NCBI GenBank assembly: GCA_947626675.1
Contig: CANQTC010000007.1
Location: 62,001 to 126,000, forward strand
Source of the DNA: an uncultured Coprococcus sp.
Lineage (GTDB): Bacteria; Bacillota; Clostridia; Lachnospirales; Lachnospiraceae
Direction of reading: 5' to 3'
DNA: 64,000 nucleotides
Part shown: piece by piece, positions 44,745 through 53,583 of the stretch
How positions within the stretch are numbered: the stretch's first letter is position 1
Layout: every line of letters starts with the position of its first letter
Translations under genes and position numbers: made by a program
The notes under the pieces: model-generated
What the model saw: only the letters and a program-made list of their open reading frames with translations
The model's database searches: none
What the model was told of the DNA's origin: nothing

Positions 44745-45422
44745 TCAAAATTTATGTGGCTTAGACTTTTTTAAACATACGAGCCTTATCAGTATGGTAA
44801 CCAAAAAGCCTGCCAATATCGTACCTGCATACATCGCAAACATTTTCAAAGCTGTACCATATGGTATTATTTGTGCAAATGCGTCTTCACCTGAAAAAAA
44901 TATGGTATAATCGTTATTAAATACCATCTTTTTAATACCGAAAAGAACTCCGTTTCCGGAAAGCATCATCATAATAATACCCGCTGCACCTATAATGAGT
45001 CCCGCAGTTCCACCCCATACAATACACTCATAAAGTCTTCTTTTTTTTACTACCAAAAAGCATATAACAAGTACCACAATAGAAAAAAACATGCCATTTC
45101 CGGCCTGTGTTTTTATTCCATTGAGTATCTCCAATTTATTCACATTATCCTCTGACAGAGCAATTTCCCCATTCTGAAATCCTGCTTTATTTCCACTGTC
45201 GAAACCATCACTTATCACACTATACGCAAGCCATGCCTCAAAATCTGTTAATTTTTGAACACTCCCATCAACCATCGTAACGGACGGCTCCTCTTCTCCT
45301 ATAGAACTGTATTTCTCCTGCGGCACGTTTCTTACTGCAAACATCAATACAATCGCCGTCGAAATAATCAACATGACTACCGAAACAGCCATAATCACCT
45401 GAAAAATTTTATACTTAATCAT
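44745..45422 (-). CDS. integral membrane protein, possibly DUF1461-like
   Basis: A 225-residue membrane protein with one N-terminal and three later hydrophobic segments, and an extracytoplasmic part (about 35-105) between the first two. The stretch NNDYTIFFSGEDAFAQIIPYGTALKMF just before the last segment resembles the conserved FFP-W-F-P end of DUF1461 proteins, which is why I mention that family, but the match is weak. It sits 17 bases upstream of glgB on the same strand. Confidence 0.5.
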   Translation of the reverse strand: MIKYKIFQVIMAVSVVMLIISTAIVLMFAVRNVPQEKYSSIGEEEPSVTMVDGSVQKLTDFEAWLAYSVISDGFDSGNKAGFQNGEIALSEDNVNKLEILNGIKTQAGNGMFFSIVVLVICFLVVKKRRLYECIVWGGTAGLIIGAAGIIMMMLSGNGVLFGIKKMVFNNDYTIFFSGEDAFAQIIPYGTALKMFAMYAGTILAGFLVTILIRLVCLKKSKPHKF

Positions 45423-45554
45423 TTATTACACTCACTTATTATATTTCTCTTTTTCATTTCATATGCTTTCATTTTATCATTTCCCGCCTTTAATGTAAAG
45501 AACAGCGCCTATCATTTGTGTTGAATAAGTTTCATATAAAATATTATTTTCTAC

Positions 45555-45583
45555 TTGACAATATATGGTCTTTCCTCTATTAT
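45555..45583 (+). promoter_or_regulatory. strong sigma-A promoter of rpsT
   Basis: TTGACA (45555-45560), 17 bases, TATTAT (45578-45583). The leader of about 80 bases before the rpsT start may carry autoregulation, but no known motif was recognised. Confidence 0.85.
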
Positions 45584-45671
45584 TGAGTAGTATGTTTACA
45601 TTGAATTGTCCGTGTCCGGTTTTAATGTAAAACCTTATGATAACAATACTATTTAGATGGAGGTAACCGTT

Positions 45672-45935
45672 TTGGCTAATATTAAATCTGCAAAGAAAAG
45701 AATTGATGTAATTAACACAAAAACATTAAGAAACAAGATGATTAAATCAAAAGTTAAGACTGTTGTTAAGAAGGTTGAAGCTTCTATAGCTGCTGGTGAT
45801 AAGCAGGCTGCTCAGGCAAACTTACTTGTGGCAATTTCAGAAATTGATAAAGCTGCTTCAAAGGGCATTTACCACAAGAATAATGCTTCCCGTAAAGTAT
45901 CACGTCTTACAAGCGCTGTTAATAAAATGGCATAA
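45672..45935 (+). CDS. rpsT: 30S ribosomal protein S20
   Basis: An 87-residue ribosomal protein that binds 16S rRNA near the 5' domain. The sequence starts with ANIKSAKKRIDVINTKTLRNKMIKSKVKT, as S20 does, and is highly basic and helical. The start is TTG at 45672 with GGAGG eight bases before it. The ATG five codons earlier overlaps that SD and would add residues not found in S20. It stands alone with its own promoter and a strong terminator. Confidence 0.97.
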   Translation: MANIKSAKKRIDVINTKTLRNKMIKSKVKTVVKKVEASIAAGDKQAAQANLLVAISEIDKAASKGIYHKNNASRKVSRLTSAVNKMA

Positions 45936-45998
45936 TTGAATCATATACGATTAACATATATATTCATTGACGATGTTGGCTGCACAAAATCAATGATA

Positions 45999-46038
45999 CA
46001 CGAAAAAAACTGCCATAACCCAGGCAGTTTTTTTCGTG
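45999..46038. terminator. bidirectional terminator between rpsT and holA
   Basis: Perfect 16-base arms CACGAAAAAAACTGCC (45999-46014) and GGCAGTTTTTTTCGTG (46023-46038) with an eight-base loop. A and T runs serve both convergent genes. Confidence 0.92.
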
Positions 46039-46066
46039 CAATAACGTATTGCCAATTCCTTTTCAT

Positions 46067-47083
46067 TTATTTCGCCTTACTTAAATCCACTATCAAAAGC
46101 TCTATCGCGATTATATCTGTTGTTTGCCCCGTTTTTATTCTGTAATCTATATTCTGACACTGGTCCACGATACATTTTATTTCATCAACCGAATAATAGC
46201 TGCACTGGTCACGATACTTCTTCACCGACCATGCCGGTACTCCGATTACAGAAGCAGTCTGCGCATCATTCTTTCCCTCCGCTAAACACAGCTTTGTTTT
46301 CAGCATCATATCAAACTGTCTGACTATCAGAAAAAGAATCCGCATAGCCGGTTCTCTGTTATCAAGCAATTCATGATACAAATGAATCGCCTTCGTCTGA
46401 TTTCTCCTTGCGATTGCTTCCATCATATCAAATACCTTACTTTCAGAACCCGTAATACATACATTCTTTACATCCGCAATTGTTATCCGTTCCCTGTCAT
46501 ACGCATAGCAGATTACCTTTTCAATTTCGTTTTTAATACACATCATATCTGATGCGGCGGCTTCCATAATCAGAAATACCGCGGCATCCTCGATTTCTTT
46601 GCCAACGGCTTTCACTTGTGAGCGAATCCAGATTGCCATAGTCCTGTCATCGGGCGTATCAAAACATAAGGCCTCTCCAACAGACGATACCGTCTTAAAT
46701 AATTTATTTCTTTTATCTATCTCTGTTTCTGCAAATACCACGATTGACGTATCAGGAATATTTTTCAGTTTTTCAGCGAAAGCTTCACAGCTCGTCTTAA
46801 ACAAACCGCTCCCTTCTATTAATACGACGCGCCTTTCGGCAAGAAACGGAAAGGTTTCGCAAAAGTCTACAACTGCTGCGGTATCCGTTTTCTCCCCTAT
46901 ATACTTTGCAAAATTCATTGTATCATTGATATCTGTTATGGCATCAAGAAGTTTATCCCTATATTGGTTAATCAGATATTTCTCATTTCCATATAATAAA
47001 TAAATCCTTGCAAAGCTGTTGTTTTTAATATGTTCATTGATAACAGCCATTCCATTTTTTTCCGTCTGTTTTTTTACTGCCAT
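46067..47083 (-). CDS. holA: DNA polymerase III subunit delta (HolA)
   Basis: A 338-residue clamp-loader subunit. The sequence RIYLLYGNEKYLINQYRDKLLDAI near the N-terminus, RRVVLIEGSGLF and DTSIVVFAETEIDKRNKLFKTV in domain I, and the C-terminal helical part (REPAMRILFLIVRQFDMMLKTKLCLAEGK) match bacterial delta. It opens the beta clamp for loading on DNA. In many Firmicutes holA lies beside comEC and rpsT, as here. Length is normal. Confidence 0.93.
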   Translation of the reverse strand: MAVKKQTEKNGMAVINEHIKNNSFARIYLLYGNEKYLINQYRDKLLDAITDINDTMNFAKYIGEKTDTAAVVDFCETFPFLAERRVVLIEGSGLFKTSCEAFAEKLKNIPDTSIVVFAETEIDKRNKLFKTVSSVGEALCFDTPDDRTMAIWIRSQVKAVGKEIEDAAVFLIMEAAASDMMCIKNEIEKVICYAYDRERITIADVKNVCITGSESKVFDMMEAIARRNQTKAIHLYHELLDNREPAMRILFLIVRQFDMMLKTKLCLAEGKNDAQTASVIGVPAWSVKKYRDQCSYYSVDEIKCIVDQCQNIDYRIKTGQTTDIIAIELLIVDLSKAK

Positions 47084-47146
47084 ACAAGATTTCCTCCCAC
47101 ACTGCTCTGTATCATCGGTATATGTGATATTCTATATCGGATATGA

Positions 47147-49501
47147 TTATTGTGTCAATTCAAATATTACAGCACCCATCCTGTCTGTTCGTAATACCGT
47201 TGTTGTGATTTGACGAAACCGTTCCAGCGTTTCCGGATGCGGGTGCCCATAGGAATTATCCGTTCCACAAGATATAACGGAATAATCAGGGTTTACCGCC
47301 ATCAAAAATTCCATACTGCTCGAATATCTTGAGCCATGATGTGCCACCTTTAAAATGTCCGCGTTAATATCGTATCCCCCCGCAAGGATTTCCTTTTCTG
47401 CATCTGCCCCGATATCCCCTGTAAATAAAGCCGATACCTCCGCTGTCGTAAGCTTCAATACAAGCGACAATGAATTGGTATCACAGGCTGATAGTGCCGC
47501 TGATGGCGACAGACATTGTATGGCAAGCTGATGGTTACTCCGCCCTTCTTCCCAAAACATATCGCCTGCTTTCATGTACATGACATTGATACCCCTTTTT
47601 TCTGCCGCAGCAATCAGACTGTTTAAGGCTTCCCGGTCTGCATATACAGCAACAATCAGATTTTTTATTTTTATCCCGATATGGTCTTCCCCAAGCAGAT
47701 ATTTGACACCTGATAGATGGTCTTCATCTCCATGCGTTATAAAAACATAATCAATGCTGCTCATTCCGTAATATTTGATAGCCGGAAGCATAACAGTCTC
47801 CCCAAGTTTTTTATTTGTCACAGAGCCGCCGTCTATCAGAATATTCGTTCCCTGCTTCGTTGTAATCAGTATTCCGTCTCCCTGACCTACATCAAGGAAT
47901 ACAATCCGAAACCGCGCACGAAAGCCAAGAACAGATATAACGATAACGGTCAGCGTTACAATGAGTTCAAAGAAAATCGCCTTTTTTCTGCTCCTCCTGC
48001 AATCTCCATTTAATTTGTACAGCACATACAGTGTAAGCCCAAGCCACAGATAATAAGCCGCCAATACAGTTGTCCTGATATGTCCTGTATTGATACTGCT
48101 GTATGGCAATTTTTCAAATAACCGACAGAGCATATCATAAAATGCCAGTATCCCTTTTGCAGGAGCGGCTATAAACCCTGCAATCGGCGGAAACAATGCC
48201 CCCGCAATTACAGAAAGGATACCTGCTGCAAATACGAATCCCACGCATGGCACAACAATCAGATTCAGCAATACCCCGTACAGTGGAAATTCATAATAGA
48301 AATAAATGATAACCGGCATGGTTACTATATTGATGGACAAACTAATCAATACCGCTGATATGATTTTATGCGCTGCTGCATTTCCAAGAAATTCCTTTAT
48401 GCAGGGAAAGACTGCGCCAATCGCAAAGACTGCCCCAAAAGACAATAAAAATCCTGCGTCACCAATCACATATGGATTTATCATACATAGCACGATACCT
48501 GACAAACCAAGCGAGGTAAGCATATCAGCGCTTCTTCCTATGATTCTGCCAACGATATCTACGGTCATCATCAGGATGGCTCTGATTGTGGAGACTGCAA
48601 GTCCTGTCAATAACCCATACAATATGATTATGATTATCGAGATTAGTCCTGATACAACATAGGAACCTGTCCATTTTCTCAATTTCCGAAATAGACTCAT
48701 GCCAAGCAGTGCTATGTGAAGTCCCGATATTGCTAAAATATGTGCAATTCCATTTCGTTGATACAGCCTTTTGGTATCTGCATCGATATCCCCTTTATCC
48801 CCAAGAAGCATAGCCTTTATGATTGCGCCGTCAGATGGAGCAAAAATTCTGTCAATGATACTGGAAGTCTTATTTCTCAGCATATAAAGCGCCTGTTTGA
48901 TATTACTGTATCCAGCTTCTGTCCCAATCAGCTCTCCGTCATATACAAGAAAATAGATTCCGCGGTTTTTATAATACTTGACAGCATCAAATTCTCCCGG
49001 ATTTGTCGGCGCATCAGGACATTTCAGACTGCCCCTGATGGTTACTCGCTGTCCGATTTTCAAATCTGTTATATCCTGTATATAAATACAGGTTTTCGTA
49101 CGGCCTTTATAAACAGTTTCCTCCGCTATCCCATTTTTTACAATCCGCGTACAATTCATATAAACCTTGTATCCCGATGAAGTCTGTCTTATATCCGATA
49201 GTTCTCCATATACCATTCCCGTCAACGCTTCCTGCCCCGATAACAGAACTTCCATAACTTTCTTTTCATTTGCAGCGCTGATTTGTACATTCGTATACCC
49301 GGCTGCCGCAATCAGCAGCCATAAAAAGCTCAGCTTGATACAATAAAAAACAAAGGCTGTTCCTTTTCTTTTCTTTTTATATGAAAATAAAAGTACAGCC
49401 AATATATATATCAGTATGCTCAAGACACTACTTCCATGTACTATGACATATGCCTCTCCAAGCACCAATGCAACAGCACCCCAGAAAAGTGGTCTTTTTA
49501 T
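47147..49501 (-). CDS. comEC: DNA internalisation competence protein ComEC/Rec2 (apparent AUA start)
   Basis: A 784-residue polytopic protein that forms the channel for single-stranded DNA in competence. It has an N-terminal OB-like part, the competence domain (AILAISGLHIALLGMSLFR) with about eight to ten hydrophobic segments, and a C-terminal metallo-beta-lactamase domain with THGDEDHLSG, FTGDIG and VAHHGSRYS. The standard start codons (TTG at 49468, GTG at 49465) come late. Eleven codons earlier an ATA follows a perfect AAGGAGG by seven bases and gives the expected KRPLFW N-terminus. The stop TAA of the upstream gene lies in the same frame five codons before. I therefore annotate the ATA start, which remains to be verified. 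Confidence 0.85.
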   Translation of the reverse strand: MKRPLFWGAVALVLGEAYVIVHGSSVLSILIYILAVLLFSYKKKRKGTAFVFYCIKLSFLWLLIAAAGYTNVQISAANEKKVMEVLLSGQEALTGMVYGELSDIRQTSSGYKVYMNCTRIVKNGIAEETVYKGRTKTCIYIQDITDLKIGQRVTIRGSLKCPDAPTNPGEFDAVKYYKNRGIYFLVYDGELIGTEAGYSNIKQALYMLRNKTSSIIDRIFAPSDGAIIKAMLLGDKGDIDADTKRLYQRNGIAHILAISGLHIALLGMSLFRKLRKWTGSYVVSGLISIIIIILYGLLTGLAVSTIRAILMMTVDIVGRIIGRSADMLTSLGLSGIVLCMINPYVIGDAGFLLSFGAVFAIGAVFPCIKEFLGNAAAHKIISAVLISLSINIVTMPVIIYFYYEFPLYGVLLNLIVVPCVGFVFAAGILSVIAGALFPPIAGFIAAPAKGILAFYDMLCRLFEKLPYSSINTGHIRTTVLAAYYLWLGLTLYVLYKLNGDCRRSRKKAIFFELIVTLTVIVISVLGFRARFRIVFLDVGQGDGILITTKQGTNILIDGGSVTNKKLGETVMLPAIKYYGMSSIDYVFITHGDEDHLSGVKYLLGEDHIGIKIKNLIVAVYADREALNSLIAAAEKRGINVMYMKAGDMFWEEGRSNHQLAIQCLSPSAALSACDTNSLSLVLKLTTAEVSALFTGDIGADAEKEILAGGYDINADILKVAHHGSRYSSSMEFLMAVNPDYSVISCGTDNSYGHPHPETLERFRQITTTVLRTDRMGAVIFELTQ

Positions 49502-49513
49502 ATGTTTTCCTCC

Positions 49514-50464
49514 TTAATCTGAAAAAGAATAATCTGCCTTATATCCTATGGACAAATCCTCTCCTTCTATATCTGTCCCGTCAGCTCCGTCTATCTCAAA
49601 ATGTACCTCACTGATAAAATCCAGACTCAGCAATGAATTAACGATGGCATATATGATTATTTTATGGTCAAGCGTTCCCTGTCCTTTTAAAAACTTATCA
49701 TTGAGATTAATCGTGCAGACTCCGGATTCTGTTGTTATATAATTCACTACAACGTCTGTTGCAAACGGCGAAATATAACCTTCCGTATTTGCATTTTTCA
49801 GTTTTTCTATTATCTGGTACTCTAATGTCTCTTTTTGGGACATATCAAGCATGGTTTCCACAGCCTTCAGTCTGCTGCCGTCCCCATATGGATAATAGAT
49901 ATAGGTCGGATATTCCGATGCCAGCACATTTTTCAATCTTGCAAAATCATTTTCATTATATGTCTCATCCACGATTTCCTCTTCATTAATCAGATTTACC
50001 ATTTCAAATGTAACCGCATTTACAAATTCAAGCTGACATAATGTATTTGTAAATGCTGCTTTACATATTGTAATATCATAGGTTGAAACATTTTCATAAT
50101 CCATATTAAAAACAATCGTGACAATCCCCTTACCATCATACGAATATCTCTGATAAACCATTCCTTCCGGTACGGGGCTGTCATATTCGTTTGGAGTTTC
50201 ATCTGTTTCTACCAGCTTTGCCATTACACCATCTATCATCGTCTCTGCTGTAGCCATCTGGTCTATTAAATAATTCTCTATTACATAGTCCCGTCTGTCG
50301 GCATCTACATAATAAAGGTCAATCGTCATCATATTGTTTTTTACTTCATTCACGCTGCTTTCCCGCCGATTATCTGCTTCGTTCTCCTTCCTGCATCCCT
50401 GCACCAAAACAAGCGTCAATACCATAAACAATATTATTAAAGTTTTGCTTCTTTTCTCTTTCAT
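49514..50464 (-). CDS. GerMN-domain lipoprotein
   Basis: A 316-residue lipoprotein with lipobox LVQGC and two GerMN-type domains, at about 48-160 (MTIDLYYVDADRRDYVIEN...) and about 190-310 (PTYIYYPYGDGSRLKAVE... to VHFEIDGADG). GerMN domains occur in spore germination/sporulation proteins (GerM) and in lipoproteins linked to sensor kinases such as LpqB. Its gene follows the WalK-like kinase gene by 10 bases, so a modulator of the kinase at the outer membrane face is a reasonable inference. SD is AAGGA. Confidence 0.85.
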   Translation of the reverse strand: MKEKRSKTLIILFMVLTLVLVQGCRKENEADNRRESSVNEVKNNMMTIDLYYVDADRRDYVIENYLIDQMATAETMIDGVMAKLVETDETPNEYDSPVPEGMVYQRYSYDGKGIVTIVFNMDYENVSTYDITICKAAFTNTLCQLEFVNAVTFEMVNLINEEEIVDETYNENDFARLKNVLASEYPTYIYYPYGDGSRLKAVETMLDMSQKETLEYQIIEKLKNANTEGYISPFATDVVVNYITTESGVCTINLNDKFLKGQGTLDHKIIIYAIVNSLLSLDFISEVHFEIDGADGTDIEGEDLSIGYKADYSFSD

Positions 50465-50473
50465 ATCGTATCC

Positions 50474-51934
50474 TTATTTATTTCCTATGTAATTCATAGG
50501 AACTTTTACAGTAAATGTTGTTCCTTTTCCCGGCTCACTGTATACATTAATCGTTCCCTTATGCATAACGATTATATTCCTCGAAATTGCAAGACCAAGC
50601 CCTGTTCCGCCTGTATCCCTGCTCCTTGCTTTATCCACTCTGTAAAATCGTTCAAATATATGTCCAATGCAGTCTTCCGGTATACCAACTCCGGAATCTG
50701 CAACCTTAATATATACATTCTTATGGTCTGAATTCAGAGAAACTTTAATCCAGCCGCCATCCACATTATATTTGATTCCATTTTCAATAAGATTGGATAT
50801 CGCAAGTGTAAATTTCACTTTATCGATATCGGCAGTAATTTCACGAAAGCTTTCAAATGTAATGACAATATTTCTCTTTTGCGCTAGCGGCTTTAATCTC
50901 TTTAGGATAACCTCCATAAGCTCATTCATATCAACACTTTCAAAATTAAGGCTCTCCGTTCCTTTATCTGTTTTTACAAGCGTAAGCAAATCACTGATAA
51001 TCTGTGCTTCCCTGTCTATCTCCTGTACAATATCATTCATAAACTCCCTGTACATCTCTGCCGGTACATTTTCCTGCATCAGTATCGACTCCGACAATAC
51101 TTTCATTGACGTAATCGGCGTCTTCAGCTCATGTGATACATTCGATACAAATTCCTGACGTGAAGCTTCTAATAACTGAGCCTTTGAAAATACATGGTTG
51201 ATATCATCAATCAACGCCATAGACTCTGTAAATAAATCTTCACTTTCTATCTGCTCGTTAAGACCATCTTTCATATTTTCCAATTTACGCTTAATTCGTT
51301 TGATATCCCGTACGGACAGATAGGCAACAAGATAGGCTAACAGCATCCCAATAATAATAAATAAAATCTCAACGATATGCGAACGCTGTCTGGCATGTTC
51401 ATTCAGTTCATTCACACCATCCATTCTCGCGGCTATCACAGCCACCGCATATATATAGCCTTCGTTATTTACGATGGGATATATATACTGATACTGGTCA
51501 CCGATAATATAATGAACCTCCTGTACCTCTCCATTCATAACTTTCTCGATATCTCTGTCTATTATGTATTTATCCGTATCTTTATCATACGAATCAATAA
51601 CCACTTTATAAGAAACATCCATCAGCATAACTCTTCCCGAAACGGAAAAAGCCACAGCGTCTGACACATCCTTTAACGCATTAAAATCTCCGTCAGGGAT
51701 ATATCGATTATTTACTTCATACATAAAATACCCGGCTTTATGCCTTATATCTTTTTCAAACTCCCTGTTGTTTTTTGAACTGACCGTTTTTGTCATGGCA
51801 TAAGAAATAACAATTGAAATAATGGCGACACAGATGGCTATTACGATAAAAATAACTGCCTTTTGACTGACGCGGAGTTTCCTGCCCTCACTGCTATTTG
51901 ATTGTACTTCCTCGTTTTTAGACGGTTCTTTCAT
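50474..51934 (-). CDS. sensor histidine kinase, WalK/PhoR-like
   Basis: A 486-residue kinase with a basic N-terminus, a membrane segment (about 27-48), an extracytoplasmic sensor of about 140 residues, a second membrane segment (about 187-207) and a HAMP-type linker. The His box is NVSHELKTPITSMKVL; the N box (SNLIENGIKYN) and G boxes (DSGVGIPED and GGTGLGLAIS) are complete. Together with its regulator it resembles the WalKR/PhoPR class that controls cell-wall homeostasis. Two genes downstream encode a GerMN lipoprotein and ComEC. Confidence 0.9.
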   Translation of the reverse strand: MKEPSKNEEVQSNSSEGRKLRVSQKAVIFIVIAICVAIISIVISYAMTKTVSSKNNREFEKDIRHKAGYFMYEVNNRYIPDGDFNALKDVSDAVAFSVSGRVMLMDVSYKVVIDSYDKDTDKYIIDRDIEKVMNGEVQEVHYIIGDQYQYIYPIVNNEGYIYAVAVIAARMDGVNELNEHARQRSHIVEILFIIIGMLLAYLVAYLSVRDIKRIKRKLENMKDGLNEQIESEDLFTESMALIDDINHVFSKAQLLEASRQEFVSNVSHELKTPITSMKVLSESILMQENVPAEMYREFMNDIVQEIDREAQIISDLLTLVKTDKGTESLNFESVDMNELMEVILKRLKPLAQKRNIVITFESFREITADIDKVKFTLAISNLIENGIKYNVDGGWIKVSLNSDHKNVYIKVADSGVGIPEDCIGHIFERFYRVDKARSRDTGGTGLGLAISRNIIVMHKGTINVYSEPGKGTTFTVKVPMNYIGNK

Positions 51935-51966
51935 ATTTTTTATATTCCAATACTATATTTTTGTTA

Positions 51967-52653
51967 TCAGCTTTTAAAGAAATATCCCACGCCCCATTTG
52001 GTATGAATATAAACCGGCTCGCCGGGATTTGTCTCGATTTTCTCTCTAAGCCTTCTTACATGTACATCAACCGTTCTTGCATCTCCCGGATATGTGCTTC
52101 CCCATATCGTATCGAGCAGTTCATTCCTTGAGTATACCTTATTCGGGTGTGCCATCAGAAGCTCCAGCAAATCAAATTCCTTTGCGGTAAGGTTCAATTC
52201 TTTACCCTGTACAAAGACACGTCTGCTATCAAGCTCTACCTTCATGCCATTTATCTCCATGATATTGGACGGCTGCACAGTGATGTTCTTTTTGCCGCTT
52301 CTTCTCAGTATCGCCTTTATTCTCGCCTTTACCTCCAGGATATTGAAAGGCTTTGTTATATAATCATCAGCGCCATACTCCAGTCCCATGATTTTATCCA
52401 TATCATCGCCCTTTGCAGTCAGCATAATAATCGGCACATTGGAAAATTCTCTTACCATCTGGCAGACCTCTGTACCTGTATATACCGGAAGCATGATATC
52501 CAGAAGCACCATATCGTAATCATTATTCTTAATCTTCTCAAATGCTTCACCACCGTCATAGGCAGTATCAACCTCCATGTCATCCTGCTCAAGGCTGAAC
52601 TTTAACCCTTTCACTATTGACTTCTCATCATCTACTACAAGCACTCTCTTCAT
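51967..52653 (-). CDS. response regulator, OmpR family (WalR-like)
   Basis: A 228-residue regulator. KRVLVVDDEKSIVKGL with the acidic pair, VLLDIMLPVYTG with the phospho-acceptor Asp, MLTAKGDDMDKI and ITKPFNILEVKARI complete the receiver. The winged helix has LTAKEFDLLELLMAHPNKVYSRNELL and GDARTVDVHVRRLREKIE, close to WalR/YycF. GAGGTGG precedes the ATG at 52653; the GTG three codons earlier lies in that SD. Confidence 0.92.
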   Translation of the reverse strand: MKRVLVVDDEKSIVKGLKFSLEQDDMEVDTAYDGGEAFEKIKNNDYDMVLLDIMLPVYTGTEVCQMVREFSNVPIIMLTAKGDDMDKIMGLEYGADDYITKPFNILEVKARIKAILRRSGKKNITVQPSNIMEINGMKVELDSRRVFVQGKELNLTAKEFDLLELLMAHPNKVYSRNELLDTIWGSTYPGDARTVDVHVRRLREKIETNPGEPVYIHTKWGVGYFFKS

Positions 52654-52752
52654 ATATGCCACCTCTCTCTACGACTCTTTCAGACAATTGCGAAACCATC
52701 CGCCCTTACGATTATGCGTTCGGCAATCATCTATCCTATTTTTACTGCAGCA

Positions 52753-53394
52753 TCAGTTTACAGTAATATATTCTTCTATCTTCCGGTAAATGCTATCTCC
52801 TATTCCATTGACATTTTTGATATCCTCAATCTGCCCAAATGCACCATTGGCTTCCCGGTATTTTATAATATTTTCAGCTTTTGCCGCTCCTATTCCTGAT
52901 AAGGTCATCAGCGTTTCTTTGTCTGCATTGTTAATATTTACAAGTCCGTTGTTTTCTCCGCCTGACTGCCCGGTTACTTCATCTACTGTATAATGTTCAT
53001 CCTGATACGGAAAATATACTTGTTGTCCGTCATATAATCTATCGGCTCTGTTTATCGCTGATGTATCGGCACCGTCTGCAAATTCTCCTGCTGCTTTTAA
53101 CGCATCATCTATCCTTGCATCTGACGGTAGTTCATAAACGCCCTCATTCCTTACTGCGCCACAGACAAATACCGTTACAAAGTCCGGTTCACCGGTCGTC
53201 AGTTCGGCCGATAAGGAACTTTCGGAAGCTTCTTGCGTAACATTGCCGCCGGCTTTCCCATCACTTGGGTTTTCTATACGACTTTCCTCCTGATGACATA
53301 CAAGTTGCTCCGAACCGCAGCCGCAGAATATACTCGCGCAGACTATCATAAGCAAACCAGTCTTTCGCATTACCATTTTATTCAGTTTTATCAT
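52753..53394 (-). CDS. comEA: ComEA-like helix-hairpin-helix DNA-binding protein, probable lipoprotein
   Basis: A 213-residue protein. The N-terminal hydrophobic segment ends in FCGC, an atypical lipobox, so it is likely a lipoprotein rather than the usual transmembrane ComEA. A Ser/Glu linker follows, then an SLBB-type domain (VTVFVCGAVRNEGVYELPSDARIDDALKAAG), and the C-terminal HhH domain (LVNINNADKETLMTLSGIGAAKAENIIKYR... to YITVN). ComEA binds incoming DNA and passes it to ComEC, whose gene is four genes downstream. GGGAGG is close to the ATG at 53394. Confidence 0.88.
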   Translation of the reverse strand: MIKLNKMVMRKTGLLMIVCASIFCGCGSEQLVCHQEESRIENPSDGKAGGNVTQEASESSLSAELTTGEPDFVTVFVCGAVRNEGVYELPSDARIDDALKAAGEFADGADTSAINRADRLYDGQQVYFPYQDEHYTVDEVTGQSGGENNGLVNINNADKETLMTLSGIGAAKAENIIKYREANGAFGQIEDIKNVNGIGDSIYRKIEEYITVN

Positions 53395-53507
53395 ATACCT
53401 CCCATCCGAAGGCATAGAAATACACATTGTCATTGTAACGAATTGTTTTCAGATTTACAATATCCTAATTCAAATTTAATATTATTTCAGCAACAACATC
53501 CATAGAC

Positions 53508-53549
53508 AGCGGCAGGGCATATGGTTTGCTTTCCATACACCCTGCCGCT
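53508..53549 (-). other. long GC-rich hairpin between argB and comEA
   Basis: AGCGGCAGGG (53508-53517) pairs perfectly with CCCTGCCGCT (53540-53549), with further ATGG/CCAT pairing inside. No T run follows on either strand, so it is not a standard Rho-independent terminator. It may be a processing or Rho-linked element. Confidence 0.6.
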
Positions 53550-53583
53550 ATCAACACCGATTCATTCGCTGATATTTTGTTTT

